A stretch of 64,000 nt of DNA, taken from contig NC_092368.1 of NCBI RefSeq assembly GCF_030848805.1, positions 19,089,341 through 19,153,340 of the forward strand. Reading direction: 5' to 3'. The translations under genes and the position numbers were made by a program. This document shows positions 33,441 to 44,449 of this stretch, piece after piece. Numbering within the stretch: position 1 is the first letter of the stretch; each line of letters starts with the position of its first letter. Source of the DNA: Temnothorax longispinosus. Lineage: Eukaryota; Arthropoda; Insecta; Hymenoptera; Formicidae. The notes beneath the pieces are model-generated. The model ran no database searches and was not told where the DNA came from. It saw nothing but the letters and a program-made list of their open reading frames with translations.

Positions 33441-34440
33441 ATGAATATATGGGGTGGGCCATATAAAGAGTTACAAACTGTTATCTCTGAAAATCACACC
33501 AAAAATTTTACACATAATAAATGTGAATTATAATAACTATAATTTTTTAAAATACTCTTGCGGCGATTAAATTATTTAATTATTATTAATTTCATGATTA
33601 ATTTTGATAGCATAACCATGATTATTACTGTAGCTGATAGTGCTGATACATAAACAATAACAGCGGAACCTACTTTCTTGCTGTCGCTGCGCGACAATTG
33701 CGGTCCGCGATGCAGGACGTGCATGAATTTCTGAAGCCGATGCTACCGAGCACCGGCGACAAGCTGGACTTCTAGAGCCAGGTGAATAACGAGCCGGAGT
33801 ACGGTGCACCATAAACAAGAGACGGAACGGCGCAACATTGTCCCTTGTCGCAGCGCACGCAACTATTAGGCATTTACTTAATTAGAGAAACAATCCGTCC
33901 GCGAATTCAGCGAGGCAAGCGTTGCATCGTCGGCGCATCGCATTGACACGCCTTGTTGAATCCGTCACAGTTCGATGGTCCGGGGAAGAAGCGATTTCAA
34001 AGTCTTTTTGCGCAGTGGAGTCTCTTTAGAATCGCGCGAGTCACTCTTTACATTGAATCACGGTAAAAGCAAACCAAGAAGAGGTGCACGAAGTCTTGAT
34101 CGATGGTTTTACAAAGTACATTTGCTATAATGTCAAGCGATAAAGTGCTTTAAAATTAAAAAAAAAAAGAAAGCAAAGTTTTTGAAAATCATTTATTTAA
34201 AAAATTTTACATTGGAAGAAAAAACATAAACTCTGAACTATATAGGTGCAGCCAGTTCAGCAATAAACAGACCCTATATCGTCGAACAAATACCTATATG
34301 GTAAAAGCAAAATAAAATTTATGAGAAAGATTAATTTATTAATATACGACATACGTAACTTCTAGCATCATATTCGATAAGTTCACCAAGAAGCCAAGAT
34401 TCTTAATCCGAGAATGGGCGCCTCGTTTTTTTTCACCTGG
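33441..34440. other. Intergenic sequence with possible element end
   Basis: GGGGTGGGCCATATAAAGAG at about 33452-33471 has the look of a transposon terminal repeat, but no partner was found. A CpG-rich island at 33660-34060 has no supported gene. AT-rich DNA follows. Confidence 0.3.
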
Positions 34441-34445
34441 GGCTA

Positions 34446-34595
34446 CTTTTGCACCCCAATAAAAATTAATTATTATTAATTACATACTGCATATTTTGGA
34501 TTGTTCTATAATTTATTAGTATTTGAAGACAATATGTATATAGATTTACTCAACATTTTCCGAAAAAAGTAAGAAGAAACCAAAAAAATACTTAA
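34446..34595 (+). repeat. Dispersed repeat, copy 2 (other copy at 26131)
   Basis: This is the same unit as 26131-26280. It is preceded here by CACCTGGGGCTACTTTTGCACCCC (34436-34457), which resembles, on the opposite strand, the CAACCAGCCCC motif near position 175. One dispersed family may therefore be present three times. Confidence 0.62.
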
Positions 34596-34599
34596 AAAA

Positions 34600-36780
34600 C
34601 GAAACAAGCACTTAAAATTACTGTGATGTGAGCTTCATTTTTTCGACACTGGGATTAGATTAGGTTACAGTTAGCCTGCCTTTAAGTAGACTCAGGTCCC
34701 CAAAAATGTTAAAAGTGCCTAATATACAAAGCCATAAAAAATGTAATTTATTTTCTGAACCTACAAGTAACAGTAAGAAACGGTGAGTGGGCAATTTAAT
34801 GTAAACAAATACAGGAATTTGCAAAACGACAAAAATGTGGAACTTTCGTTTCGCCGACAATAGGATACAATAGGACCCTGATCAATCGGATATTATACCT
34901 ATCATTAGGGAACCATCCGGGAAATTCTGGTTCATAGACGTATATATAATAGATTGCATTTCCAGCAGTGAAGAGCTTCTGGCAAGATCTGAAGGACAAT
35001 ATAGCACACAATGGAAATGACAAAGAAGCGATTTAAGTGTCCTGCATAGAGGAACAATACATTATACCCGGATATATGACAGATTTCACCAAACCTGTGT
35101 TTCAGAATTCACTGCCAGCGTTGAAAATATACAACCCAGACAGCACACAATATCCTATGGATGTCCATATTATGTCCAGAATGCCAATGGACGTTATATA
35201 AATATTTATGGGATATTGGTGCTATCGGGGAATATATACGTTACGTTCTGGAACACAGTCCAAATATCCTTCTGTACGTTACTGTAACGAAAACACCTCC
35301 TCCGATTTAAGAATTCCTAGATGGTCCTTTAGATGACCAAGGAATCCTAGGAGCCCTAGGCATCAGAGTACGCGTGCTATAAATGACCTGGTGTGTTTCC
35401 AGGAGTTTTGTTCCCAGGGACACACACTTTTTATGACACTTGTCATCTAAAGAGCTAGAGTTTTTCACGCAGTTAACTACATTCTGTTGTACCGGAAGAA
35501 AATGTAAATGAAATAGAAATATGTTTTTGAAAGATCTCAAATTTTTTCTCATGTCATAAATCAAAATTTAAATAGGAATTTTTTAGTCACATTGAAGTAA
35601 AAACTGTGAATATTAGCATTCTTTTAATTTTACAAGTCTTAAAAAGAGTAGGCAAAATACAAATCTCTGTGGCGATACAGGTTCTACTCAGGATATATTG
35701 CTTTCTGCGGAATTGAAGTACTCGTAAAACAAATCCTCCCTCCTTCAAATCGGAGCAGTTCTTGCGGCTCTCTATGGCGCACGCACACGTCACACGTATA
35801 CGCGCGCACACCAGCACGTGGTCTCACGCATAACATTCATACGTGACCCTCTTCGCGCGATATAATGTGTCCTTTCTCTTCACCTCCCATGAAACTAACA
35901 CTGCGCATTAACATGACAATGGCTAGATTAAAAAGGAAGGGGTGTGGATGCAGGATGATTGTGTGAGAGGGAGAGGCGGGCGAACGACGTGTCTGACACG
36001 TATAGGCGAAACAGAACGTTTTACGAGCGACCGAGGTTTTCAAGCGGGGTACAATCCCTTCTCCTTTCAGGTGAACCGATTGCGCGCGTAATCCATCCGT
36101 GCCCCGATTGTGTGCGAAGAGAGATCGATGATCTACCTGATATCCATCAAAATACAATGTGATAATGTAGTTCCGGCGATCAACCGTCTAAAAAATTTTA
36201 TATTTGCCCAATTCAAAATTATCACATAAAAATATATGTGTGTGTAAAGTTACATATTTATTTTCAAATTCAGTTGTAAAATATAATAAAATTTTAAAAG
36301 CATAATGTACATACATTAAAAAGCACGTGGGCTCGAAAAGAATAATTAAGGAAAAGCTGAAAAGAGTTAAGAGTTAAAAATCTGAAATTAAAATTATTTT
36401 AAAATAAATTAAAACAATTTAAATTCCAAAAAGCCAAAGCTGCAAAGTTGTAAATTTAAATTATCTTAAAATTTAAGAAGTAACTTAATTCAAAGTACGC
36501 AAAATTCAGCGAATCTTCTTGAAGAAAATGTATATTCGATTTTTTATATGAACTGTTCATACACATACTTCGGTTTCTTATATTGTTAAGATACATTGCT
36601 TTAAAGTAAGCTGCCTCTTTAAATGTTCTACATTTGCAAAAATTTTGGAAGATTTAAATTTTTCAAATACTGAAATCATCTAACTTTTTTAAGATTCTGG
36701 TATTTTACATTTTTCCCAATTTTTGTTCGAAAAGATAGTTAAAAAAAAATCTAAGGATTCAGAAATCCAAAGACCTAGTT
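34600..36780. other. Intergenic sequence with repeat-like stretch
   Basis: Positions 35130-35290 are rich in short inverted words around GTCC/GGAC (for example ATGGATGTCCAT) and look like transposon or satellite-derived DNA. A CpG-rich patch lies at 35720-36160, and the rest is AT-rich. No gene is supported. Confidence 0.35.
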
Positions 36781-39780
36781 TTGGAACATGAAGCATGGAC
36801 TTCCTACGACCATGGAGATCCAAGGTAGTCGTTCAACTCTTCCTCCGATGCTTCTGAGAAACGACCCGTCCCGTCCTACCGCGTATGATTAAATAATCCG
36901 TGAAATCGGCCAATTAAACGACGCGATTGTCGAGGAGCTCTCGAGAGATCAGAGAAGCTTAGAAAAGCTTCCACCGACGGTTCTCCTTTGATGCGAGGCG
37001 CAGCGACGCGTGCGAGGATCAGCGGTCCTGGTATCGGTTGACGTCCCCGTTGCGGAAAAACCGCAAGTGGAGGCAGAACGATCGAGAGGATGGGGACGAG
37101 AGTCTCGACCTAATTCAAGGAGACAGTGATCGCGGTGACATCCCGGAAAACGATACGCAACCTGGCCGTAGGCGAGTTCGTGTGCCGCGGCGCATCTGCG
37201 GATCCGTCCTATACGGCGGATGGATATCACAGAGGGTTTCTGGGGTCGCGCCAAAGGGATGGAGAAGGGAAGTAGGGGGCAAAAAGGCCGCCAGGAGCGA
37301 TGAATGACATAATTGAATTTCACGCCGCGCTGATTCCAGTCTCCGCTTGGACCACGCGCGCGGCCGGGAACTCTCACGAAAATCTTCTCGAAACTAAAAA
37401 ACACCGAGGTATCCTGAGGTTCGACGAATTTTATTTGAGGTGCGGAATTTCGGGAGACTTTCGAATAGAATTTTTCCTCGGAAAGAAGGAAATGCCGCGT
37501 CAAGTTCGTGGCGAAGAAGCCGTTAATTTCGGCAAACGCGCGCCTCGTTCGATTGCACTCGAATCGGTTTGGCGGAAGGTTTGCAAACAGGCGTCACTCG
37601 CATCCGCGCCATTAACCATCCAGCCGGGTTACACTATACTTACACGATGTGTGCAAGGAACAAACGCGGCGGCTGAATAGTGTTTCGTATGTTCCGTCAT
37701 TGACTGTAATAGCAGGGTGGAACCCTCAATAGACGCCGCGCGTATTCACCGGGATTGAACGCGCGCCGTGAGCATTTAGCGCTTTCCCATTGTCCGTTTG
37801 TCCGGATGTCAGCATCACTCTCCGCCAATCGGAGAGTGATGCTGACATCCAATCGCCATTGAAAATCGTTAACTGTTGACTGCGGAGTCAACTCCCTGGC
37901 CATTCGCATGCCCCGCGCCGGGTCCTCTCTATGATATTCCTGGCATTTTCGGAGTGAAGTGGCCGGGAAGCATATCGCGCGCGAGTTTTTACGTAACATA
38001 TAGAATTCGAGAGTTAGAATTGAGTCAAGCTCTCGCATCGTTGCCTCTTTTATTCACTCCCGCGATCTACGGAATCTCGACAGCTTCCAAAATTTTTACT
38101 ATTGACTTTCTGAATGAGGGGGAAGGGGAAGGATCTTTAGTCGCTACTAAAATTTTATTCCTAGAAATTAAATTCTGTTAGAAAATAAGATTTTTCCAAT
38201 TGTTAATTGGAATGTATTAGGCGTACCTCTGTATAGCAAATTTAACTTTGTTTAATTCATTTGACGTCAAATTAGTATTGCGTCTAGTTGCAAAAGATCT
38301 TTCTTATTCTTTGAGTTCTTCCCAAATTCTTCGGAGGCTGTATCAGAGATTGCATTTTGACGATCAATCGAAACTCTTGATTTTCCCACGCAATCGTGTG
38401 ACGTTTACTCGTAACGGTACACCGTCATTCGTAATAGTGTCCACGGTCGACCATTGTACTTCGAATGCGCGATAGTTCCGCTTGGGAAGTAGGTAGGTGG
38501 GTCTGACCTTGGGTCCGTTGCTCGACCGTGCGACAAATTTGCATCGTGCAGTCTGCCGGTCCTTACGAGATTCCAAAACTAATCACGACGCATGTTAATT
38601 AGTCATATAGTACCGTCAAGAAAATATACATACAGCAGGTAATTAAATACTCGACGTTATTCGATCTATCGCGTCTCGATCTACGTTATCAAACGCGCAT
38701 AATTTCGAAGGTGACACTTCTCAAGATAAACGTGATATGTACATAAATTGCGCGAGACAGGCATCCCTTCGGCGTCTCATTCCTCCCGTAATCTCGGCCG
38801 CTGCAGCGTCGCGCGCGATATAGAATGTCTTTCCATATCGACGAAATCGAAGGGTCGCTTTGGCAATTGTCACCGTCAGGATCCGCGGTCCCCGCCACAA
38901 TAGGCGGCAATCACAGCAGGCGCACGCACAGAGTGTCAAGTCTCCTCTAATTGTGCGCCTTCCACAATGGCGACGGGAAACGACATGGGCGTGCGCCTCC
39001 GTCCGCGGTAACATCTAATGGCCTTTGTATCACATCGATTAACGCTTGCGGATGACATTCATAGCCCTTTCCTCCTCCCCTCCCCACCCTACATCTTTCC
39101 CAGAAAATTCATATGACGGGGAGAGGGGGGGGATCCGACGTTGCGTTACCTCGCGCTGTCCGAGGCTGCCCCCTGAGAAAAAAGGGAGCGAGAGAAGGGT
39201 GCGAGAGAAAGAGAGTAGACCCACGACCGAAAACACGAACACTTCTCCCAGAAACATTCGCGAACTGGTTTCGTCGTGCCTCTCCTGCCCCGCGATTACC
39301 TCACGGTTGTGGCCCCCGGTAGGAAACGGGATATAAGGGTAAGAGAGGCGCATCGGAAACGGGGTGAACAATGAGAATTGAGTTTCATAACCGGGCCACC
39401 GCGGGCACAATGAGACGAAATTGCGTTACAACGAGGGTTCGGATTTATTATATCGACGGTGGTCCACGCCGGACAGGGTGGCGGCATGGCAGGGCGAGAG
39501 GGGACGACATGTGTTTTCTTGCGAGCCGGGGAATAATTACCCTGGAACTGACGGCGCGAACGGAGAGAAGGCGATGAAAAAAAGGTGGGAGGGGTGTGTA
39601 CACGTCGGGTTCTCCGACGGTGCCCCGCCGATAATGGGCCCATAATTTCCGCGCGACACGACGTCTGTCGTGTCACGCCTCGAGGAAACGTGAGAGATTC
39701 CGTCACACATCACGGGGTCGACAGAGAAACGTCGCCAACTTCGGTGAAAAACCCTGCCAAAAATAGATTTCGCGCGAAAA
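36780..39780. other. CpG-rich non-coding island
   Basis: This is a long CpG-rich block with several chance frames of 100-184 codons on both strands, none with a recognisable domain or consistent splice sites. It contains CATTGT/ACAATG words (about 37785, 38963, 39367, 39406) and a perfect hairpin at 37804-37850. A regulatory function is possible. Confidence 0.4.
37804..37850. repeat. Perfect 21-bp-arm hairpin
   Basis: GGATGTCAGCATCACTCTCCG (37804-37824) and its exact reverse complement (37830-37850) are separated by the five bases CCAAT. No mismatch is seen, which is unusual for a short palindrome outside a transposon end. Confidence 0.95.
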
Positions 39781-39784
39781 CGCT

Positions 39785-41500
39785 GCTTTTTACAAATTAA
39801 AAATCTAAAATTTTAAGAGACACAATTAAAAACTTTCGATATTATGAACTTTCTCTGCAAATTTTATCAATTCCTGAGGTTCTATATTTCGTTGTCGAAG
39901 ATAGAAGTAATTAAGCAATAGAATCTTCAAAAACTAATTTACGATGCAACTTACACACAATCACTTTAAAAAACGCCATGTCTAATATTAGTCACGTGCC
40001 GTGTTGTATACCGACACCTCGGAAGCGCCTCGACAAAATGGTAAAACTTTTATTATATTTTGTTGGAGCGGATGATCCATGCCAGGCGGTTAGCCTCTAC
40101 TCCAATGCCTAAATAGATGCCCAACACAAGGTGGGCGAAGTCCGTTGCAGCTTCTTTATATAAGATAGAGAAAAAAGAGCACAGATGGACCACTCAGGGA
40201 ATGCAAACGTGTACATGCCACCTGAATTAACTTCTGCGAGTTCCTTCGAATGTACAACAAATCGAATACAGTTTAAATCTGTCAAATTTATTATTAAATT
40301 TATCGACTAATTATTCAATATATTATTTAACATTAATTTTTATCGTGTTCTATTTCATGGCCTCAAATAAAGAATGTTTAAATATCACATAATTAAAATT
40401 CTGGGGATCTCAGATTTCTTTTATCATGTCCTATTTTGCAAAATTTGAAGTAAAAAATATTAATTAGATTATTAGTAAACTCCCAGATTCAAAGATCTTA
40501 AATTTTTAGGTTAATTTTTTAGTTACGTATAAAATTTATATTTTAATTTTTGGATCTCTTAAAAATTTTCTTTTGTTAATTCATAAATTTTTAAATTTTC
40601 TTAACTTTTCCAAAAAAAGTTTTAAATATAATGAATTAATTACTAATAAATAAATAATTAATTAAAAAATTATAATATAATTATATTCATAGCATCTTTG
40701 AGAGACACAAAGCAAGTTTCTCGCTTTGTTTCGTAAACGTATTGTAAAAGTATTACAGTATTGTTTGCTAAATAAAACGCCGGGCAGTCATTGTTACAGC
40801 TTGTTTCGACTCTATTGGAGTCCTGTGGTCGGTTTTGACCGCAAACCGATAATCCTGCCGCCGTATGCGCGCAAGACGTTTTGCTTCATCTTGCGGACCG
40901 AAGATGCAGCCCGAGAGTGTATATCGCCGATCATTTTAGCATTTTAAAAGCATTCCTGAGCTCCTCGTTTTTTTGCCATCACGCCGATTGCCGTCGTGTC
41001 GAGGTGCTGCGATTGGGAGATTACGTGTTACTGACTCGCGCGTTACTATTCCAATGAAAGGAGCCCGATAAGAAGGCGAATCGACGCGAATCGCGATCGA
41101 TTTTGCGCCCACGCGATGCATACGAAATAGTCCCACCAAGAAATCATTTCCTTTGTGTGCTCCGACAATACTCCCTCCAATAATATCAAATATTCGTAAA
41201 GTTTTATTTCTGACCTGATATTGCTGTACTGAACTCGATATGAATGCAGCTAAGTGAGGATGGACTCGTTTACGTATACGGAGTTCCTTCTGTAAATTGA
41301 AAATTAATACACTTGTTATTTGCGAGCATACAAATCTGTTTGACATATACAATGTAATACATGAACAAATTTTTCAGATCTAAACTTTTTTAGACCCAAT
41401 TCTATTTGTTTTAACACATTCATTATCATATTTTAGCTGACTTTTCATTCATGCCGGATAGATAATTTAATATTAAAAAAAAAACGGCAGAATATATTCT
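39785..41500. other. Intergenic sequence, no supported gene
   Basis: AT-rich apart from 40040-40230 and 40770-41120. A short minus-strand frame of about 33 codons at 40050-40150 contains DFAHLVLGIYLGIGV but has no context, and the plus strand is also nearly open there. It may be an old retroelement fragment. Confidence 0.35.
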
Positions 41501-41514
41501 AATATACGGGGTGA

Positions 41515-41591
41515 TAAAAAGTCCAGGAATCGAACCCGGATCTTTTGCTTGATAAGCAACTAGTCTAGTATTTGGGCTATTCAGCGTACCC
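41515..41591 (-). repeat. Degenerate tRNA-like element
   Basis: On the minus strand the sequence has a perfect B box (GGTTCGATTCC) within a T arm (CCGGG-TTCGATT-CCTGG). It also has a hairpin TTGC-TTATCAA-GCAA like an anticodon arm and a weak A box (TAGCCCAAATAC). The acceptor and D stems do not pair, so it is not a functional tRNA. CGGGGT (41508-41513) and ACCCCG (41588-41593) lie at its two ends as an inverted pair, suggesting a small mobile element of tRNA origin. Confidence 0.45.
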
Positions 41592-41599
41592 CGCGTAAA

Positions 41600-43740
41600 G
41601 TTTTACTTTTGATTAAAGAATAGAAGCAGGATGTATTTGTGTATGTCAAACTTTTCTTTTAATGTAAAGAAATATATCCAAAGCAATATAAAAAAGTCAA
41701 TGACCAAGAAATATACATTTTAGATAAAAAGCATTATGCACTCCGATTACTGCTTTTTATACACGTTCCAAAATTAATGAGCGATACCGTGGCTATTCTG
41801 TCACCGGTAATATTTTATAAATTCACCTTCTCTCGACGCTCGCATAATGGACCAATGCGCGCTATCACAATTCGATATCACAACTCTCCTCCCAGGCAGG
41901 TGGACGGTTTCCCGATTTTGCGAGAGCAACGTCGCGGAGCAGTGGCAATAATTAATTTCCCTCTTTGTCCGGAGTGTCGCCGGCTGTAAATGAGGTTCGT
42001 GCGGATACCGGAAGTGCATCTAACTGGTAGACGCGTCGTAATGTACAGCTCGCGACGTTAAGAGCGGCGGGACCGCGAGGGGGCAACGGGGGGGAAGGCG
42101 GGGGGCGATGCACCCACTCTTGTTCCGTAACGGGGTATAATATATAATGAACATATCAGATGGCCGCCGGCGATGTCTGGGATTACATATTTGGATCCTA
42201 TGTTAATGCTGCGCGCGCTCTGCCATACATCAACGACGGCGTTATTGTGATTCGGAGATTGAATGCTCGCGGTGCCGGTACGATGCCGCCGCGCGGCCGA
42301 CTCTCCCGCTCACCGAGAGGGAGAGAAAGAGCCCCCGGATCGATGCACGCGCTCCGTGTTGCGCGCACGGTGACGCATTGTGAAATACGGCCGACAGTCA
42401 CGGCATCTCGAACGAGGTCGATAAAATCGGACGACGCGGACGCTAGCGCGCGGAGAGACCACGAGATTGGGGGATGCGTGTATCGCGCCATCGTTGAAAC
42501 CGAAACGTTGCAACTTGCCGAGACAGGCGAGACGCCATTACGGGATGTAGAACCCTTTCGACGCGAAGGGGGGGATTCGTCGCGAGCGATTTGAGAAAAT
42601 GGAGCAGAGACTTCAATTACAAATTAAACGAAGGCGGTGCGGAGTTCGAAAAGGTTACAAAGACTCGAATCCTCCATCAAGTTCAATTTTTTTTTATTAA
42701 GATTTTTAAATGTTAAGATTTTTAAGTAACTTATTTAGGATTTTCAAAACATCATGGTTCGAAAAGTTTGAGCGATTTGATATTATCTTTAGAAATCAAG
42801 CATCAAATCAAGAATTTATTACTATATGTTCGCACACACACATGTACATTTTAAGAATTTATTTTACAGTTTTAAAATTCTGGTGTTTCTCCAGAATTTA
42901 AAAATTATAAAATTAAAGAACGCGGTTATAAATATCGGAACTTCCGCTCGTTTTCTTCAAAATATCGCTCCGTGTTCGTGGGACCATTGTGCGAGCGACA
43001 AAATCGCCGCGTACGAAGCACGCGTAAAAAACTTTCTCGTCGGTCTGTACTTAAGCGTATGCATAAATGGCCGAAAGGGGTCTTGTAAGTCGTCGAAGCT
43101 TCGCAGGTGAAGCGAAACAATAGGAGCTGATGGCGTTTGATGGATATAACCCCGTGACCCGGCTAATAAGCCGTGGAAAAATAAAGAACGGCGAGAAACG
43201 GCCTCGCCGTTCGCCATACCGAGGAGTAGATTCAGATTGGATCGCGAAAATAGCCGCTCCGCCGTGCCGTGATTGACGTAATAATTATACGTATCATTCG
43301 CAAGCGCGTTCGTCGAAATCGCACAATTAATAAGACGCGCAGAGTTCCCAAAAAGACCAGTATAGACATACCCCGTACCGTCTATGGCGGAACGTCAACT
43401 CAAATTTCGAGAATTAGAATTCGATCCTTTTTATAATCCAATTTTCCAGATACCTATTATCAAATTTCTTAATTTATAGTTTCTCTAGACCTACTTGGAA
43501 TGTCTTTATTTATAATTTTTCTAGATTTGTTTAGCATTATTATTTTAAAAAACCATTAATAGGAATAGTCAATGTCTACTTCGCAATATTTTTTTGGAAA
43601 ATATTAGTTGTATTAATTTTATAACTTGAAATCACATAAATATTGTTGTTTTTGTTGCTCCATTAATTGCTAAACTGCAAATCCGGCTAATCACATATCT
43701 CCGTCGAGATTTCTTCCGCTTCAGGCGAAGGCATTGTTTC
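41600..43740. other. Intergenic sequence with CpG-rich block
   Basis: Positions 41980-42600 are CpG-rich, with chance frames up to 144 codons on both strands and no domain. A short hairpin (GAACGGCGAG/CTCGCCGTTC) lies at 43185-43211. No gene is supported. Confidence 0.38.
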
Positions 43741-43764
43741 TTTCCACGACGTGCGTCGTGGAAA
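43741..43764. repeat. 24-bp near-perfect palindrome
   Basis: TTTCCACGACG and CGTCGTGGAAA are exact inverted copies with TG between them. It could bind a dimeric protein or be chance. Confidence 0.85.
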
Positions 43765-43769
43765 ATGAT

Positions 43770-44299
43770 TTTTGTCCGAAACGGAGAATTCAATCATAAG
43801 CCAAATCGAGTCACTGTAAGTAGAATGACGTGCCGTTTGGCTCACCTGCCAAGGTGCATAATACTGGAACAATCCGTGGGCGTCGGAGCGAGTAATGCTC
43901 GCTGCTATCGTTATTGCTCTTTTTGCTCCTGCTCCTTTCCTCTCTTTTTCTCTCCTTCTCCATTTCACTCTCCGTGACCCTCTCTCTTTATCTTACGCAG
44001 TCCACATGCGTGATGCTCTTTTCTCATGTCGAGCCACCCGTGGCGAGCGATCACTGTGCTCGTTCGCTCGACGATTTCGTTGCATTTCTAAGCAAGTCCC
44101 AGGGAGATGCTTTTCAAACTCCCCCAGATTCAAAACTCCGCGTCCAAAGACGCTAGAATTCAAGTGAATAAACACTCGACGCTTCAAAAATTCGAGTTTC
44201 TACATATCGGAACTCGCGAAGGTCCAAACATTTACGAAGGACAAACATGTTTAAATGAATTAGGTATTAAACAGAATATCGAGTCGTTTTTAGGCGGTC
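43770..44299. other. Intergenic sequence, no gene
   Basis: A CT-rich stretch (43915-43990) lies in a CpG-richer block. The open frames are low complexity. No feature is supported. Confidence 0.35.
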
Positions 44300-44302
44300 T
44301 TA

Positions 44303-44445
44303 TGTCCATTTCTATATACCAATGCTGATAAACTTTAATCTCGGTTTAACTTACTTTTTACCCTTTTCTAGTTTTGAGAATTAGAAAAAAATAAAAAGTA
44401 AATTAAACCGAGATCAAACTTAATCCGCATTGGTGGAAATGGACA
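44303..44445. mobile_element. 143-bp MITE with TTA target duplication
   Basis: The arms (about 44303-44365 and 44390-44445) are inverted copies sharing TGTCCATTTC, CCAATGC and ATCTCGGTTTAA, with one small deletion. TTA lies directly outside both ends (44300-44302, 44446-44448). A 3-bp TTA/TAA duplication is the hallmark of the PIF/Harbinger superfamily. The element has no coding capacity. Confidence 0.75.
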
Positions 44446-44449
44446 TTAG

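Noticed and set aside
33452..33471. GGGGTGGGCCATATAAAGAG as a transposon terminus
   Set aside because: No inverted partner or target duplication was found nearby, so it is mentioned only as a possible fragment.
36949..37503. Minus-strand frame of 184 codons
   Set aside because: It lies in a CpG-rich block where stops are rare. Other frames are also open, composition is Arg/Pro/Ser-rich, and there is no domain or splice-site support.
40050..40150. Short minus-strand peptide containing DFAHLVLGIYLGIGV
   Set aside because: Only about 33 codons, the plus strand is also nearly open, and no family could be named. It may be an old retroelement fragment.
42160..42594. Plus-strand frame of 144 codons in a CpG-rich block
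   Set aside because: The complementary strand is equally open and there is no domain or splice context.
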